Positions 17,497 to 27,365 of a stretch of 64,000 nucleotides of DNA are shown here, piece by piece. The position numbers and the translations under genes are program-made. The stretch is taken from NCBI RefSeq assembly GCF_009827435.1, contig NZ_WTYM01000033.1, positions 62,001-126,000 on the forward strand, in the 5' to 3' direction. This DNA comes from Croceibacterium salegens (GTDB lineage: Bacteria > Pseudomonadota > Alphaproteobacteria > Sphingomonadales > Sphingomonadaceae). Each line of letters starts with the position of its first letter. Position 1 is the first letter of the stretch. A model generated the notes under the pieces. The model was not told the origin of the DNA, made no database searches, and saw only the letters and a list, made by a program, of their open reading frames with translations.

Positions 17497-17574
17497 TTCG
17501 CGTCCGGGTCTGGAAGAAATAGCGAGTGCCGAGTTTTTGCCCAGGACACTGTCAACAGTGTCAACCGGGTGTGA
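17497..17574 (+). repeat. Dispersed intergenic repeat, copy A
   Basis: This stretch between accD and folC matches, in reverse orientation, 40196-40275. Shared blocks in the same order are TTCGCGTCCG, GAGTTTT, CCCAGGACACTGTCA, TGTCAACC and a GTnTGA end. In copy A the core also forms an inverted repeat, GACACTG-TCAA-CAGTGTC (17545-17562). Both copies can be read in one frame ending QDTVxxVNxV-stop. The function is unknown. Confidence 0.65.
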
Positions 17575-17592
17575 CCTTCGCGGAGTGATGAC

Positions 17593-18891
17593 GTGAAAGA
17601 CTTCGCCACCTCCGACAACCCGCTAGTCCAGGCCCAGCTCAACCGGCTGTCGCAGCTCTCGCTGCCGCAGGGGCGGCTCGGGCTGGAGACGATCCACGAA
17701 CTGCTCGCGCGGCTCGGCGATCCGCACAAGCGACTGCCGCCGGTGTTCCATGTCGCCGGGACCAACGGCAAGGGATCGACCTGCGCTTACCTGCGCGCGA
17801 TGCTCGAAGCGCAGGGACTGGTGGTGCATTCCGCGATCAAGCCGCACCTCGTGCGTTATAACGAACGCATCCGGATTGCCGGCGAACTTGTGTCCGACGA
17901 ATTGCTCGCCAGCCTGCTCGAGGAAGTGCTCGACGCCAGCGACGGGCTCGACCCGAGCTTCTTCGAGATCACCACCGCCGCCACCTTCGTCGCCTTCGCG
18001 CGCTATCCAGCCGACGCCTGTGTGATCGAGGTCGGCCTTGGCGGACGGTTCGATGCGACCAACGTCATGGACAGGCCCGCGGCCTGCGGCATCGCCACTC
18101 TCGGCATCGATCACGAGGCCTTCCTGCTGGTACCTGAGGAAGGCGCGCCGACCGAACCCATGGTGCGCATCGCCTTCGAGAAAGCGGGGATCGCCCGAGC
18201 CGGATCGCCACTGGTAACGCAGAGCTATCCCGATCCGGCTGTCGAGGCCGAAATCGCCATACGCGCGGACTTCGCCGGGGCCCCGCTGCACATGCGCGGG
18301 CAGGACTGGTGGGCCGATGTCGGCGAGACGATCCGCTACCGCGATGCGAAGGGCGAGTTGGAATTACCCCTCCCCTCCCTGCCCGGCCGCCACCAGGGCG
18401 ACAATGCCGCGCTCGCCGTCGCGATGCTGCGGCATCAGGATGCGGTGTCGGTCTCGCCCGAGGCCATGGCGGAGGGACTGCGCACGGCGAAGTGGCCGGC
18501 GCGCCTTCAACTGCTTGTCGAAGGGCCGCTCACCGCGCGCGCGCCGGGCCATGAAATCTGGCTCGACGGTGGACACAACGCGGATGCCGGGCTGGCGATC
18601 GGCCGCCACTTCGCCGGGCAGGACATCCATCTCGTTATCGGAATGCTGGCCAACCGCAATCCGGACAACATCCTCGATCCGCTCGCCGGCCGCCTGCTCA
18701 GCATCACCGCGGTTCCGATCGAGGGCAGCGACTGCCACCGCGCCAAAGCCTACGCCAGCAAGGCCAGATGGGCCGATTCCGTCGAGGAAGCGCTGAGCGG
18801 CCTGCCCTCCGACGGAAGGCCGGTGCTGATCGCCGGATCGCTCTACCTCGCCGGGAAGGTCCTCGAAGCGAACGGGGAGATCCCCGACTGA
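17593..18891 (+). CDS. folC: Bifunctional folylpolyglutamate synthase / dihydrofolate synthase
   Basis: FolC adds glutamate to dihydropteroate and to folates. It has the Mur-ligase-like P-loop HVAGTNGKGS (about 53-62), the KPHLVRYNERIRI folate/omega loop, FFEITTAATFVAF and the C-terminal WLDGGHNADAG motif. At 432 residues it is full length. The start is GTG 17593 with GGAG eight bases upstream; a nearby ATG at 17587 is out of frame. It is separated from accD by 222 bp that contain a dispersed repeat, and it converges on ampG. Confidence 0.95.
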   Translation: MKDFATSDNPLVQAQLNRLSQLSLPQGRLGLETIHELLARLGDPHKRLPPVFHVAGTNGKGSTCAYLRAMLEAQGLVVHSAIKPHLVRYNERIRIAGELVSDELLASLLEEVLDASDGLDPSFFEITTAATFVAFARYPADACVIEVGLGGRFDATNVMDRPAACGIATLGIDHEAFLLVPEEGAPTEPMVRIAFEKAGIARAGSPLVTQSYPDPAVEAEIAIRADFAGAPLHMRGQDWWADVGETIRYRDAKGELELPLPSLPGRHQGDNAALAVAMLRHQDAVSVSPEAMAEGLRTAKWPARLQLLVEGPLTARAPGHEIWLDGGHNADAGLAIGRHFAGQDIHLVIGMLANRNPDNILDPLAGRLLSITAVPIEGSDCHRAKAYASKARWADSVEEALSGLPSDGRPVLIAGSLYLAGKVLEANGEIPD

Positions 18892-18897
18892 ACGACG

Positions 18898-20235
18898 CTA
18901 CTTGAAAACTTCGCGCTCATTCGTCTCGCCGGCAGTGCCCATCGCCGCATCTACCAGCCCGGTGCGCATCATCCACCAGAACAGCAGGATGCCCGGCAAG
19001 GCGGCGACGGTCGTGAGGATGTAGAAGTCCACGTAGCCGAAGGTCTCGATCATCGCCCCGGCGGTCGTGCCGGTCAGGAACCGGCCAACGATGCTCGCCG
19101 CGGCCGAGATGAGCGCATATTGCGAGGCCGTGAAGCGCAGGTCGCACAGCGCCGAGAAGTAAGCGACGACGACGACGCCGCCGTACCCTGAGGCGATGTT
19201 CTCGAAGCCGATCGCCCCGGCCATGCCCCAGTTGCTGTGTCCCGCGGCCGCCAGCATGGCGAAGCTGAGGTTGGAGATCGCCATCAGGATCAGCGAGATG
19301 AACACCGAGCGCTTGAGCCCGAGCTTTGCATAGAGCACGCCGCCGATGAAGACGCCGATCAGGTAGGCCCAGAAGCCCATGCCGACGTCGTAGAGCGCGA
19401 TCTCGTCATTGCTGTAGCCGAGGTCGTCGAACAGCAGCCGGAACGTCAAGTTGGCCAGCGTGTCGCCGATCTTGTGCAGCAGGATGAACAGCAACACGAT
19501 CAAAGCGCCCGAGCGCTTGAAGAACTCGACAAAAGGTCCGACAAGCGCCGCCCACATCTCCGCAAAGCCCTTGCGCTCCGCCGCCGGACGACGCCGCGCC
19601 GGTTCGCCAAGGACGAGCGCCGTAATTATTGCAGGAAGCGCAAAGGCAGCGCAGGCCATGTAGGCGATTTGCCAGCCGAAACGTGCTGCCAGCACTAGTG
19701 CCAGCGCGCCTGCCGCCACAGAACCGATCCGCCAGCCGTACTGGCTCATCCCTGAACCGACGCCGAGCTGGTAGGGCTTGAGCGTCTCGATCCGGTAGGC
19801 GTCGATCACGATGTCGTATGTCGCACCGGCAAACCCGACCAGCACGGCAGACGTCGCCATCCACACGATGTCGGCGTTGGGGTCAGCCAGAGCGAGATTG
19901 ATGACCGCCGCCATGACCATGACGCCGGCGACAAGCATCCATGAAACGCGTTGCCCCAGACGGCCCAGCACCGGGATTCGCACACCGTCGATGATCCACG
20001 ACCACAGGAACTTGAAGTTGTAGACCAGGAACGCGAGGCTGAATGCCGTGACGGTCGATTTCTCGATCCCGTCCTGCGCCAGCCGCGTGGTCAGCGTCGC
20101 GGCGATCATCGCATAGGGAAAGCCGCTGGAAACGCCGACGAAGAACGCTGCGAGCGATTCCTTTTCGAGGTAAGGCTTGATCGAACCCCACAAGCTGCGC
20201 TCCTGCGACGGCAGCGTCTGTTCGATCTCGCGCAT
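18898..20235 (-). CDS. ampG: AmpG family muropeptide permease (MFS)
   Basis: This 445-residue major-facilitator protein has about twelve hydrophobic helices. AmpG-like segments include SSGFPYAMIAATLTTRLAQ, the central AGATYDIVIDAYRIETL with its buried charges, and GFENIASGYGGVVVVAYFSALCDLRFTASQYALISA. AmpG imports GlcNAc-anhydro-muropeptides for murein recycling and influences AmpC beta-lactamase induction where ampR/ampC exist. ATG 20235 follows GGGGAG; in-frame codons further upstream are not membrane-protein-like. The lytic transglycosylase at 60433 could supply its substrate. It is divergent from rluB across 91 bp. Confidence 0.85.
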   Translation of the reverse strand: MREIEQTLPSQERSLWGSIKPYLEKESLAAFFVGVSSGFPYAMIAATLTTRLAQDGIEKSTVTAFSLAFLVYNFKFLWSWIIDGVRIPVLGRLGQRVSWMLVAGVMVMAAVINLALADPNADIVWMATSAVLVGFAGATYDIVIDAYRIETLKPYQLGVGSGMSQYGWRIGSVAAGALALVLAARFGWQIAYMACAAFALPAIITALVLGEPARRRPAAERKGFAEMWAALVGPFVEFFKRSGALIVLLFILLHKIGDTLANLTFRLLFDDLGYSNDEIALYDVGMGFWAYLIGVFIGGVLYAKLGLKRSVFISLILMAISNLSFAMLAAAGHSNWGMAGAIGFENIASGYGGVVVVAYFSALCDLRFTASQYALISAAASIVGRFLTGTTAGAMIETFGYVDFYILTTVAALPGILLFWWMMRTGLVDAAMGTAGETNEREVFK

Positions 20236-20326
20236 GGACACGTTTCTCCCCGAAAGCCCCTGCTTAGCGTCCCGCTGCATCATGGGAAGGGTGGATGAAC
20301 CGCGCATCAACAGCTAGTGGCGCGGC

Positions 20327-21088
20327 ATGACGGATAGCAACAAGCCCGAAGGCGAACGTATTGCCAAGCTCCTCGCCCGGGCCGGCGTAGCGAGCCGTCG
20401 CGAGGTCGAGCGGATGATCGCCGACGGGCGCATCGCGCTCAATGGCGAGAAGCTCACTACCCCCGCAACGATCCTGCAGCACCTGCGCGGGGTGACTGTC
20501 GACGGCAAGCCGGTCGGCAAGGCCGATCGCACGCGCCTCTATCGCTTCCACAAGCCCTCCGGCCTGCTGACCGCCGAGCGCGACCCCAAGGGGCGGCCGA
20601 CGATCTATACGGCGCTGCGCAACGCCCTGCCGCAGGACGCACCGCGGCTGATGCCCGTCGGGAGGCTCGACCTCAACACCGAAGGGCTATTGCTGCTGAC
20701 CAACGACGGCGAACTCAAGCGGGCGATGGAACTGCCGTCGAGCGGTGTCCCGCGCACCTACCGCGCGCGCACGTTCGGCGACATCACCCAGGGCCAGCTC
20801 GAAAGCCTGATCGAAGGCGTGACCGTCGACGGCGTGAACTATGGCCGGATCGACGCCAATCTCGAACGCCGGACGGGCCGCAACCAGTGGATCGAGTTGA
20901 CGCTGACCGAGGGCAAGAACCGCGAGGTCCGCCGTGTGCTCGAACACCTCGGCCTGAAGGTCAGCCGCCTGCTGCGCACGGCCTACGGTCCGTTCGTGCT
21001 CGGCGACTTGCCGCGCGGGGCCGCCGATGAGTTGAAGAAACACGAAGTCGAGCGCTTCATTTCCGAGCTGAAGAAGGGCAGCCGGTGA
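20327..21088 (+). CDS. rluB: Ribosomal large-subunit pseudouridine synthase (RluB/RsuA family)
   Basis: An N-terminal S4 RNA-binding domain (RIAKLLARAGVASRREVERMI, residues 11-31) precedes the RsuA-type synthase domain. The catalytic aspartate is D115 in GRLDLNTEGLLLLTNDG. The protein would isomerise a uridine in 23S rRNA (U2605 in E. coli). At 253 residues it is close to the RluB core without the long basic tail of E. coli RluB. The stop overlaps the rsmD GTG start, coupling two rRNA-modification genes. Confidence 0.88.
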   Translation: MTDSNKPEGERIAKLLARAGVASRREVERMIADGRIALNGEKLTTPATILQHLRGVTVDGKPVGKADRTRLYRFHKPSGLLTAERDPKGRPTIYTALRNALPQDAPRLMPVGRLDLNTEGLLLLTNDGELKRAMELPSSGVPRTYRARTFGDITQGQLESLIEGVTVDGVNYGRIDANLERRTGRNQWIELTLTEGKNREVRRVLEHLGLKVSRLLRTAYGPFVLGDLPRGAADELKKHEVERFISELKKGSR

Positions 21089-21630
21089 GACTGATTGCCG
21101 GGGAATGGCGCCGTCGCCTGCTAAAGGCGCCGCCGGGCGAAGCGACACGGCCGACCGCCGACCGCACCCGCGAGACGTTGTTCAGCATGCTCGCAAGCCG
21201 GCTCGGCAGCTTCGAGGGACTCGCTGTGGCTGACCTTTTCGCCGGGTCGGGCGCACTGGGACTCGAAGCCCTGTCGCGGGGCGCTGAACGATGCTTGTTC
21301 GTCGAGCAGGACGCTGCGGCGTTGCGGGCGCTGAGGGCAAATATCGCTGCCTTGCGCGCGCAGCAGCGATGCTCAGTCAACGCTACGTCTGTCTTTTCGC
21401 TTGGTCAGGCGAAGGAGCCCTGGGACCTAGTTCTGCTCGATCCACCCTACGGCAGCGGCGCCGGAAATGTCGCGCTCGACAAATTGGTGCGCCTCGGATG
21501 GATTGGCAACGCGACCTGGATCGCGCTCGAAACCGCCCGCGACGAGCCTGTGAACGTCAAGCGTCTGGAAATTGAAAGCGAAAGGACGGTCGGCGCTGCA
21601 CGCCTGACGCTGCTGCGCCTCCCGTCCTGA
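21085..21630 (+). CDS. rsmD: 16S rRNA (guanine966-N2)-methyltransferase
   Basis: RsmD methylates G966 of 16S rRNA in the assembled 30S subunit. The opening MRLIAGEWRRRLL is the family start. The SAM-binding motif is VADLFAGSGALGLEALSRGA (about 48-67) and the N6/N2-type catalytic motif is DPPY (119-122). At 181 residues it is full length. Translation starts at GTG 21085, overlapping the rluB stop by 4 bases. It converges on a small secreted unknown. Confidence 0.93.
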   Translation: MRLIAGEWRRRLLKAPPGEATRPTADRTRETLFSMLASRLGSFEGLAVADLFAGSGALGLEALSRGAERCLFVEQDAAALRALRANIAALRAQQRCSVNATSVFSLGQAKEPWDLVLLDPPYGSGAGNVALDKLVRLGWIGNATWIALETARDEPVNVKRLEIESERTVGAARLTLLRLPS

Positions 21631-21639
21631 TCGTTCGGC

Positions 21640-21921
21640 TTACTTGCCGCCTTCGCTGGCTGGCTTGCCCGGCCAGTGATCGAGCGGCTCGTTGCCGAAG
21701 TTGAGGCCGGCCTGCCGGGGGTTGATGCATTCGTCCTGCACGGTGCCCGAGCAGACAGCATAGACCTTACCGTTCACCTCGACTTTGGTCGCCTTGCCCT
21801 TGGAATCGCGTTCGACGACCTTGGCGTTGACGGTGTTTTCATCGCCTTCCTTAGCCTGCGCTGGCAACGCCGGAATCGCGATTGCGGCCAGCGCCGCGAA
21901 GAGAACCATCTGTTTCATCAT
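21640..21921 (-). CDS. Small secreted protein of unknown function
   Basis: This 93-residue protein begins with a clear signal peptide (MMKQMVLFAALAAIAIPALPAQA). The mature part of about 70 residues has two cysteines (VCSGTVQDEC) that could form one disulfide, then the polar stretch INPRQAGLNFGNEPLDHWPGKPAS. I do not recognise a named domain. Such proteins occur as conserved hypotheticals in sphingomonads, but I cannot confirm homologues here. It lies 9 bp from the converging rsmD and is divergent from uvrD. Confidence 0.7.
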   Translation of the reverse strand: MMKQMVLFAALAAIAIPALPAQAKEGDENTVNAKVVERDSKGKATKVEVNGKVYAVCSGTVQDECINPRQAGLNFGNEPLDHWPGKPASEGGK

Positions 21922-22030
21922 TCTAATCCTCAGTCGGCATTCTCACCGTTGTTCAAACGTCGTTACTCGGCACCGGTTCCGCTGACCGGCGGGCTTGCGC
22001 GCGCGCCACGTGTTCCCTAGCTGTTCGCAC

Positions 22031-24337
22031 GTGACCGAGCCCTCTCCTTCTGCCGAAAACGCCCTCTCCGTCGATGCTCCGGCATGGCTCGAAGGGCTGA
22101 ATCCGCCGCAGAAGGAGGCGGTGCTTACCACCGAAGGCCCGGTGCTGATGCTGGCGGGCGCCGGTACCGGCAAGACGGCTGCCCTGACCGCTCGCCTCGC
22201 CTACCTGATCCGCACCCGCCGCGCCTGGCCGAGCGAGATCCTGTGCGTCACCTTCACCAACAAGGCGGCGCGCGAGATGCGTCACCGCGTCGGCGAGCTG
22301 ATCGGCGAGGCGGTCGAGGGAATGCCGTGGCTCGGCACGTTCCACTCGATCTGCGCAAAGATGTTGCGGCGCCATGCCGAAATTGTCGGGCTGCAATCGA
22401 ACTACACGATCATCGATACCGACGACCAGCTACGCCTGCTCAAGCAGCTGATTGCCGACCAGAACCTTGACGAGAAGCGCTGGCCGGCGCGCCAGCTGGC
22501 CGGGCTGATCGACCGCTGGAAGAACCGCGGGCTCAATCCCGGCGACCTCGATGCGGTCGAGAACGAGGCCTATGCCAACGGCAAGGGCCAGCAGATGTAC
22601 GGCCTTTACCAGCAGCGCCTGAAGAGCCTGAACGCTTGCGACTTCGGCGACCTTCTGCTGCACATGCTCAACATCCTGCGCACCGAGCGCGAGGTGCTGC
22701 AGATGTACCAGCAGCGCTTCAAGTACGTGCTCGTCGACGAATACCAGGACACCAATGCCGTCCAGTACCTGTGGCTGCGGTTGCTGGCGCAAGAGCGCAA
22801 GAACATCTGCGTGGTCGGTGACGACGACCAGTCGATCTATTCATGGCGCGGGGCAGAAGTCGCCAATATCCTGCGATTCGAAAAGGATTTTCCGGGCGCC
22901 AAGGTCGTCCGGCTCGAGCAGAACTATCGCTCGACCCCGCCGATCCTCGCCGCAGCCTCGGGACTGATCGCCGCCAATTCGGAGCGTCTCGGCAAGACGC
23001 TGTGGACTGAGCGCAATGGCGGCGACAAGGTTCGCGTCATCGGCGTGTGGGACGCGCCAGAGGAAGCGCGCCGGGTCGGCGAGGAGATCGAACGGCTCGA
23101 ACGCGAGGGCGCGCCCCTCGAACAGGTCGCGATCCTCGTGCGGGCGCAATACCAGACTCGAGAGTTCGAGGATCGCTTCATCCAGATCGGCCTCGGTTAC
23201 CGGATCGTCGGCGGTTTCCGGTTCTACGAGCGAGCCGAAATCCGCGATGCCCTCGCCTATTTGCGCGTCATCGCCCAGCCGCAGGACGACCTCGCCTTCG
23301 AGCGGATCTATAACCAGCCGAAGCGCGGGCTCGGTGCAAAGGCGCTCGAGCAGATGCACCGTCATGCACGCGCCACGGGGATGCCGCTGGCTGCGGCTTC
23401 GCTGCAACTCGCGGACAGCGACGAACTGCCACCGCGGGCGCGCACCACAATCGCATCGCTGATGGGCGATTTCCTGCGCTGGCGGGACATGAGCGAGACG
23501 GTCACGCCGTCCGAGCTGCTCCGCACCGTGCTGGAGGAAAGCGGCTACGACGCCATGCTCAAGGCCGACCGCTCGGCTGAAAGCGCCGGGCGCGCCGACA
23601 ACCTCACCGAACTGTCGCGAGCAATGGAGGACTACGAGACGCTCGGCGACTTCCTCGAACACGTCAGCCTCGTGATGGACAACGATGCGGCCGGCGACGA
23701 GGAAAAGGTCACCATCATGACCATGCACGCCGCCAAGGGGCTGGAATTCGACAACGTGTTCCTGCCGGGTTGGGAAGAAGGCGTCTTCCCGAGCCAGCGC
23801 GCGCTCGACGAAGGCGGCCTCGCCAGCCTCGAGGAGGAACGCAGGCTGGCCTACGTGGCGATCACCCGCGCCCGGCGGCGTTGCACCATCATCCATGCCG
23901 CCAACCGTCGCATCTACGGCCAGTGGACCAGCTCGATCCCCAGCCGTTTCATCGAAGAGCTGCCACAAGACCATATCGAGGTGGAAACAACCATGTCCGG
24001 CGGCGCCTCCTTGTGGCGCGCCAACTGGTCGGAGCGTGAAGATCCCTTCGCCCATGTCAGCGCAGCGCGACCCGAGCGTTCGGGGGCTCGGGGCCCGGGC
24101 TGGCAGCGCGCACTCAGCACCGGTTACGACCCGAAGCCGAAGCGCCTCGCCGAACCCGGCCGCAGCGCCGCCAGCTTCGCCGCCAAGCCACGGAGCGACA
24201 TCGCTATCGGTGCGCGGGTCTTCCACGAAAAATTCGGTTACGGCGAAGTCATCGACCAGGAAGGCAACAAGCTCGAGATCGAGTTCGAGCAGGCCGGCAC
24301 CAAGCGAGTGATCGACAGCTTCGTTTCGCTCGCCTGA
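22031..24337 (+). CDS. uvrD: ATP-dependent DNA helicase UvrD/PcrA (UvrD/Rep family)
   Basis: This superfamily 1A helicase acts in nucleotide-excision and mismatch repair and in clearing stalled forks. It has Walker A GAGTGKT (43-49), FTNKAAREM, DEYQDTN (Walker B), GDDDQSIYSWRGA, RLEQNYRST and the late MTMHAAKGLEF and VAITRAR motifs. The C-terminus (ARVFHEKFGYGEVIDQEGNKLEIEF) is the PcrA/UvrD Tudor-like domain that contacts RNA polymerase. The start is set at GTG 22031 (about 768 residues); no strong ribosome site decides it. It abuts the next gene with no spacer: the two stops form TGATCA. Confidence 0.92.
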   Translation: MTEPSPSAENALSVDAPAWLEGLNPPQKEAVLTTEGPVLMLAGAGTGKTAALTARLAYLIRTRRAWPSEILCVTFTNKAAREMRHRVGELIGEAVEGMPWLGTFHSICAKMLRRHAEIVGLQSNYTIIDTDDQLRLLKQLIADQNLDEKRWPARQLAGLIDRWKNRGLNPGDLDAVENEAYANGKGQQMYGLYQQRLKSLNACDFGDLLLHMLNILRTEREVLQMYQQRFKYVLVDEYQDTNAVQYLWLRLLAQERKNICVVGDDDQSIYSWRGAEVANILRFEKDFPGAKVVRLEQNYRSTPPILAAASGLIAANSERLGKTLWTERNGGDKVRVIGVWDAPEEARRVGEEIERLEREGAPLEQVAILVRAQYQTREFEDRFIQIGLGYRIVGGFRFYERAEIRDALAYLRVIAQPQDDLAFERIYNQPKRGLGAKALEQMHRHARATGMPLAAASLQLADSDELPPRARTTIASLMGDFLRWRDMSETVTPSELLRTVLEESGYDAMLKADRSAESAGRADNLTELSRAMEDYETLGDFLEHVSLVMDNDAAGDEEKVTIMTMHAAKGLEFDNVFLPGWEEGVFPSQRALDEGGLASLEEERRLAYVAITRARRRCTIIHAANRRIYGQWTSSIPSRFIEELPQDHIEVETTMSGGASLWRANWSEREDPFAHVSAARPERSGARGPGWQRALSTGYDPKPKRLAEPGRSAASFAAKPRSDIAIGARVFHEKFGYGEVIDQEGNKLEIEFEQAGTKRVIDSFVSLA

Positions 24338-25153
24338 TCAGGATGCGGGCGAAGCCGCCGGACGCTTGAAACGGTTGGCGACTGCTTCAAACGGCCGCGC
24401 GAGTTCTCCGAGGAAGAGGCGGCTGCCACCGGCAATGCCGGTGCGGCAATTGAGATGGCATGATGCGTCGTCGAAAGTGCCGAACAGCCGGTCCCAGATC
24501 GAGAAGAAGCCACCGAAATTCTGGCCCATCAGCAGTTCGTCGTCGATGTGATGAAGACGATGCGCGGCGGGCGAAATCAGGACCTTGCCGACCGGGCCGA
24601 GGGTCCATGGCAGGTCGGCATGGATGAAGTAGCCCCACCAGGTGCGGATAATCGACGAGGCGACCACCGCCCAGGCCGGGAAACCGAGCAGGATCAGCGG
24701 AATCGAGTCGACGATATTGCCGAACAGGTGGCTGAGCGGGTGCTTCCGCAGCAAGGTCAGCCAAGTCATGGCCTCGTCCGAATGGTGCGTGGCGTGAATA
24801 GGCCAGAGTGCCGGGACATGTTCGGCACGGTGGCGCCAGTAGACGACGAATTCGTCGACGAGGAGCGCGAGGAGGAGGAGTCCAATCTCGGGAACGCCGA
24901 CCCAGAAATCCGCCAACATGGGGAATAGGCGCAACTGGGTCTCCAGCGAGCCTGTCACCAGCGCAAAGAACCCGGCCAGCAGGACGCTGTTGAGTACCAC
25001 CAGCAGCAGGTTCGTGACCGTCTCCGGAACGGCCTTGCGCAGGGACGGCAAAGCGCCGCGCCGCTTCACCACAAGCGAAAGGAGGGCAAACGCGGCCGCT
25101 ACCGGCAACAGGGCCAGCGCAACGGCATAGGCTTGCGAAGAAAGCGCTTCCAT
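24338..25153 (-). CDS. Sterol desaturase / fatty acid hydroxylase superfamily membrane protein
   Basis: This 271-residue membrane protein carries the full set of diiron histidine boxes: HRAEH (108-112), HATHH (120-124) and HRLHH (about 199-203). Four or more hydrophobic helices surround them. Members hydroxylate or desaturate lipids, carotenoids or sterol-like substrates. The actual substrate is not predictable from sequence; a membrane lipid or carotenoid is plausible in this group. It appears to be transcribed alone and abuts uvrD end to end. Confidence 0.85.
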   Translation of the reverse strand: MEALSSQAYAVALALLPVAAAFALLSLVVKRRGALPSLRKAVPETVTNLLLVVLNSVLLAGFFALVTGSLETQLRLFPMLADFWVGVPEIGLLLLALLVDEFVVYWRHRAEHVPALWPIHATHHSDEAMTWLTLLRKHPLSHLFGNIVDSIPLILLGFPAWAVVASSIIRTWWGYFIHADLPWTLGPVGKVLISPAAHRLHHIDDELLMGQNFGGFFSIWDRLFGTFDDASCHLNCRTGIAGGSRLFLGELARPFEAVANRFKRPAASPAS

Positions 25154-25203
25154 GCGCGCCAGACTAGGCGCGGGATGGCAAACAGCGGGTTAAGATTGGA
25201 CGT

Positions 25204-26571
<1,368 letters not shown>

Positions 26572-26668
26572 AGGTCGCGATGTCCGGATTTTATCTCGGT
26601 ACGGGATCGCCCCGTATCCGACGCGCGCGCCCTACGCGTTGACGGCGAGCAAAGTCAAGGAATGCGGC

Positions 26669-27238
26669 TCAATCCTTGATCGCGACGAGGCGGTTGAACT
26701 GGGCCACTTCGCAACTGGTGCCGGCGCGAGACTGCAACTGGTCGCGGCCCGAACAGAGCATGCCGTCACTGCTGCGCTCGACATAGAAGCCCGAATAGAA
26801 CGCCTGGGCATCGCAGGCACGATCGAGCGCAGCACTGAGCACCCGGCGATCGCGCATGAAAAGCAGCAGGCGATTGGGCTGCACCGGGGCGACCCCGCCG
26901 ATGCTCTGGATTGGGACGCAGCTATCCAGCTTCACTTCCTGGAAGCGCGTCGTCATCGGCTTGCGCGGCAAGGTCGAAAGCATCCTCTCACGGGTCGCCG
27001 GAGGACTCGGGGCGATACGAATGATGACACGTTCCTCGATGCGAACCTGGTACTGGTCCTGCGGTCGCATGGCCTGCTCAACCATCAGGAATGGCGCAGG
27101 CAAGTTCCGGCGTCCTGTCGCCGGCGGCGCGTCACCCGGCCGCACGTCGTACGCCACGTCGGCCCGCAACAGCGGCGGCGGCGGGAACGCAGACGCACCA
27201 AAGGCGAACGTGGAAAACAAGGCAGTGAAGCTGATCAT
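26669..27238 (-). CDS. Conserved secreted protein of unknown function
   Basis: From ATG 27238 the product is 189 residues with a short signal-like N-terminus (MISFTALFSTFAFGASA). A proline-rich segment (FPPPPLL) and a region with IEERVIIRIAP and RERMLSTLPR follow. Four cysteines (SCVPIQSI, RACDAQ, LCSGRD, SCEVAQF) could form two disulfides in the exported protein. I recognise no domain. It is divergent from the FAD-linked dehydrogenase gene across about 127 bp. An earlier in-frame start at 27280 adds a charged extension that would spoil the signal peptide. Confidence 0.65.
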   Translation of the reverse strand: MISFTALFSTFAFGASAFPPPPLLRADVAYDVRPGDAPPATGRRNLPAPFLMVEQAMRPQDQYQVRIEERVIIRIAPSPPATRERMLSTLPRKPMTTRFQEVKLDSCVPIQSIGGVAPVQPNRLLLFMRDRRVLSAALDRACDAQAFYSGFYVERSSDGMLCSGRDQLQSRAGTSCEVAQFNRLVAIKD

Positions 27239-27365
27239 CGAGCAGTCGTTACGAATTGCGACCCGACAGGCCGCTCGCATCCCCCCTTAAGACGATCGCT
27301 TGAATAGCGGCTTAACCCCCAGATTGCGTTTTGCAAACAAGCCGCAGCTTTGGCAAAGCGCTTGT

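Noticed and set aside
21951-21965. GTTC-N7-GTTA upstream of uvrD as an SOS box
   Set aside because: The second half-site has one mismatch and no promoter overlap is clear. It was not listed as a feature.
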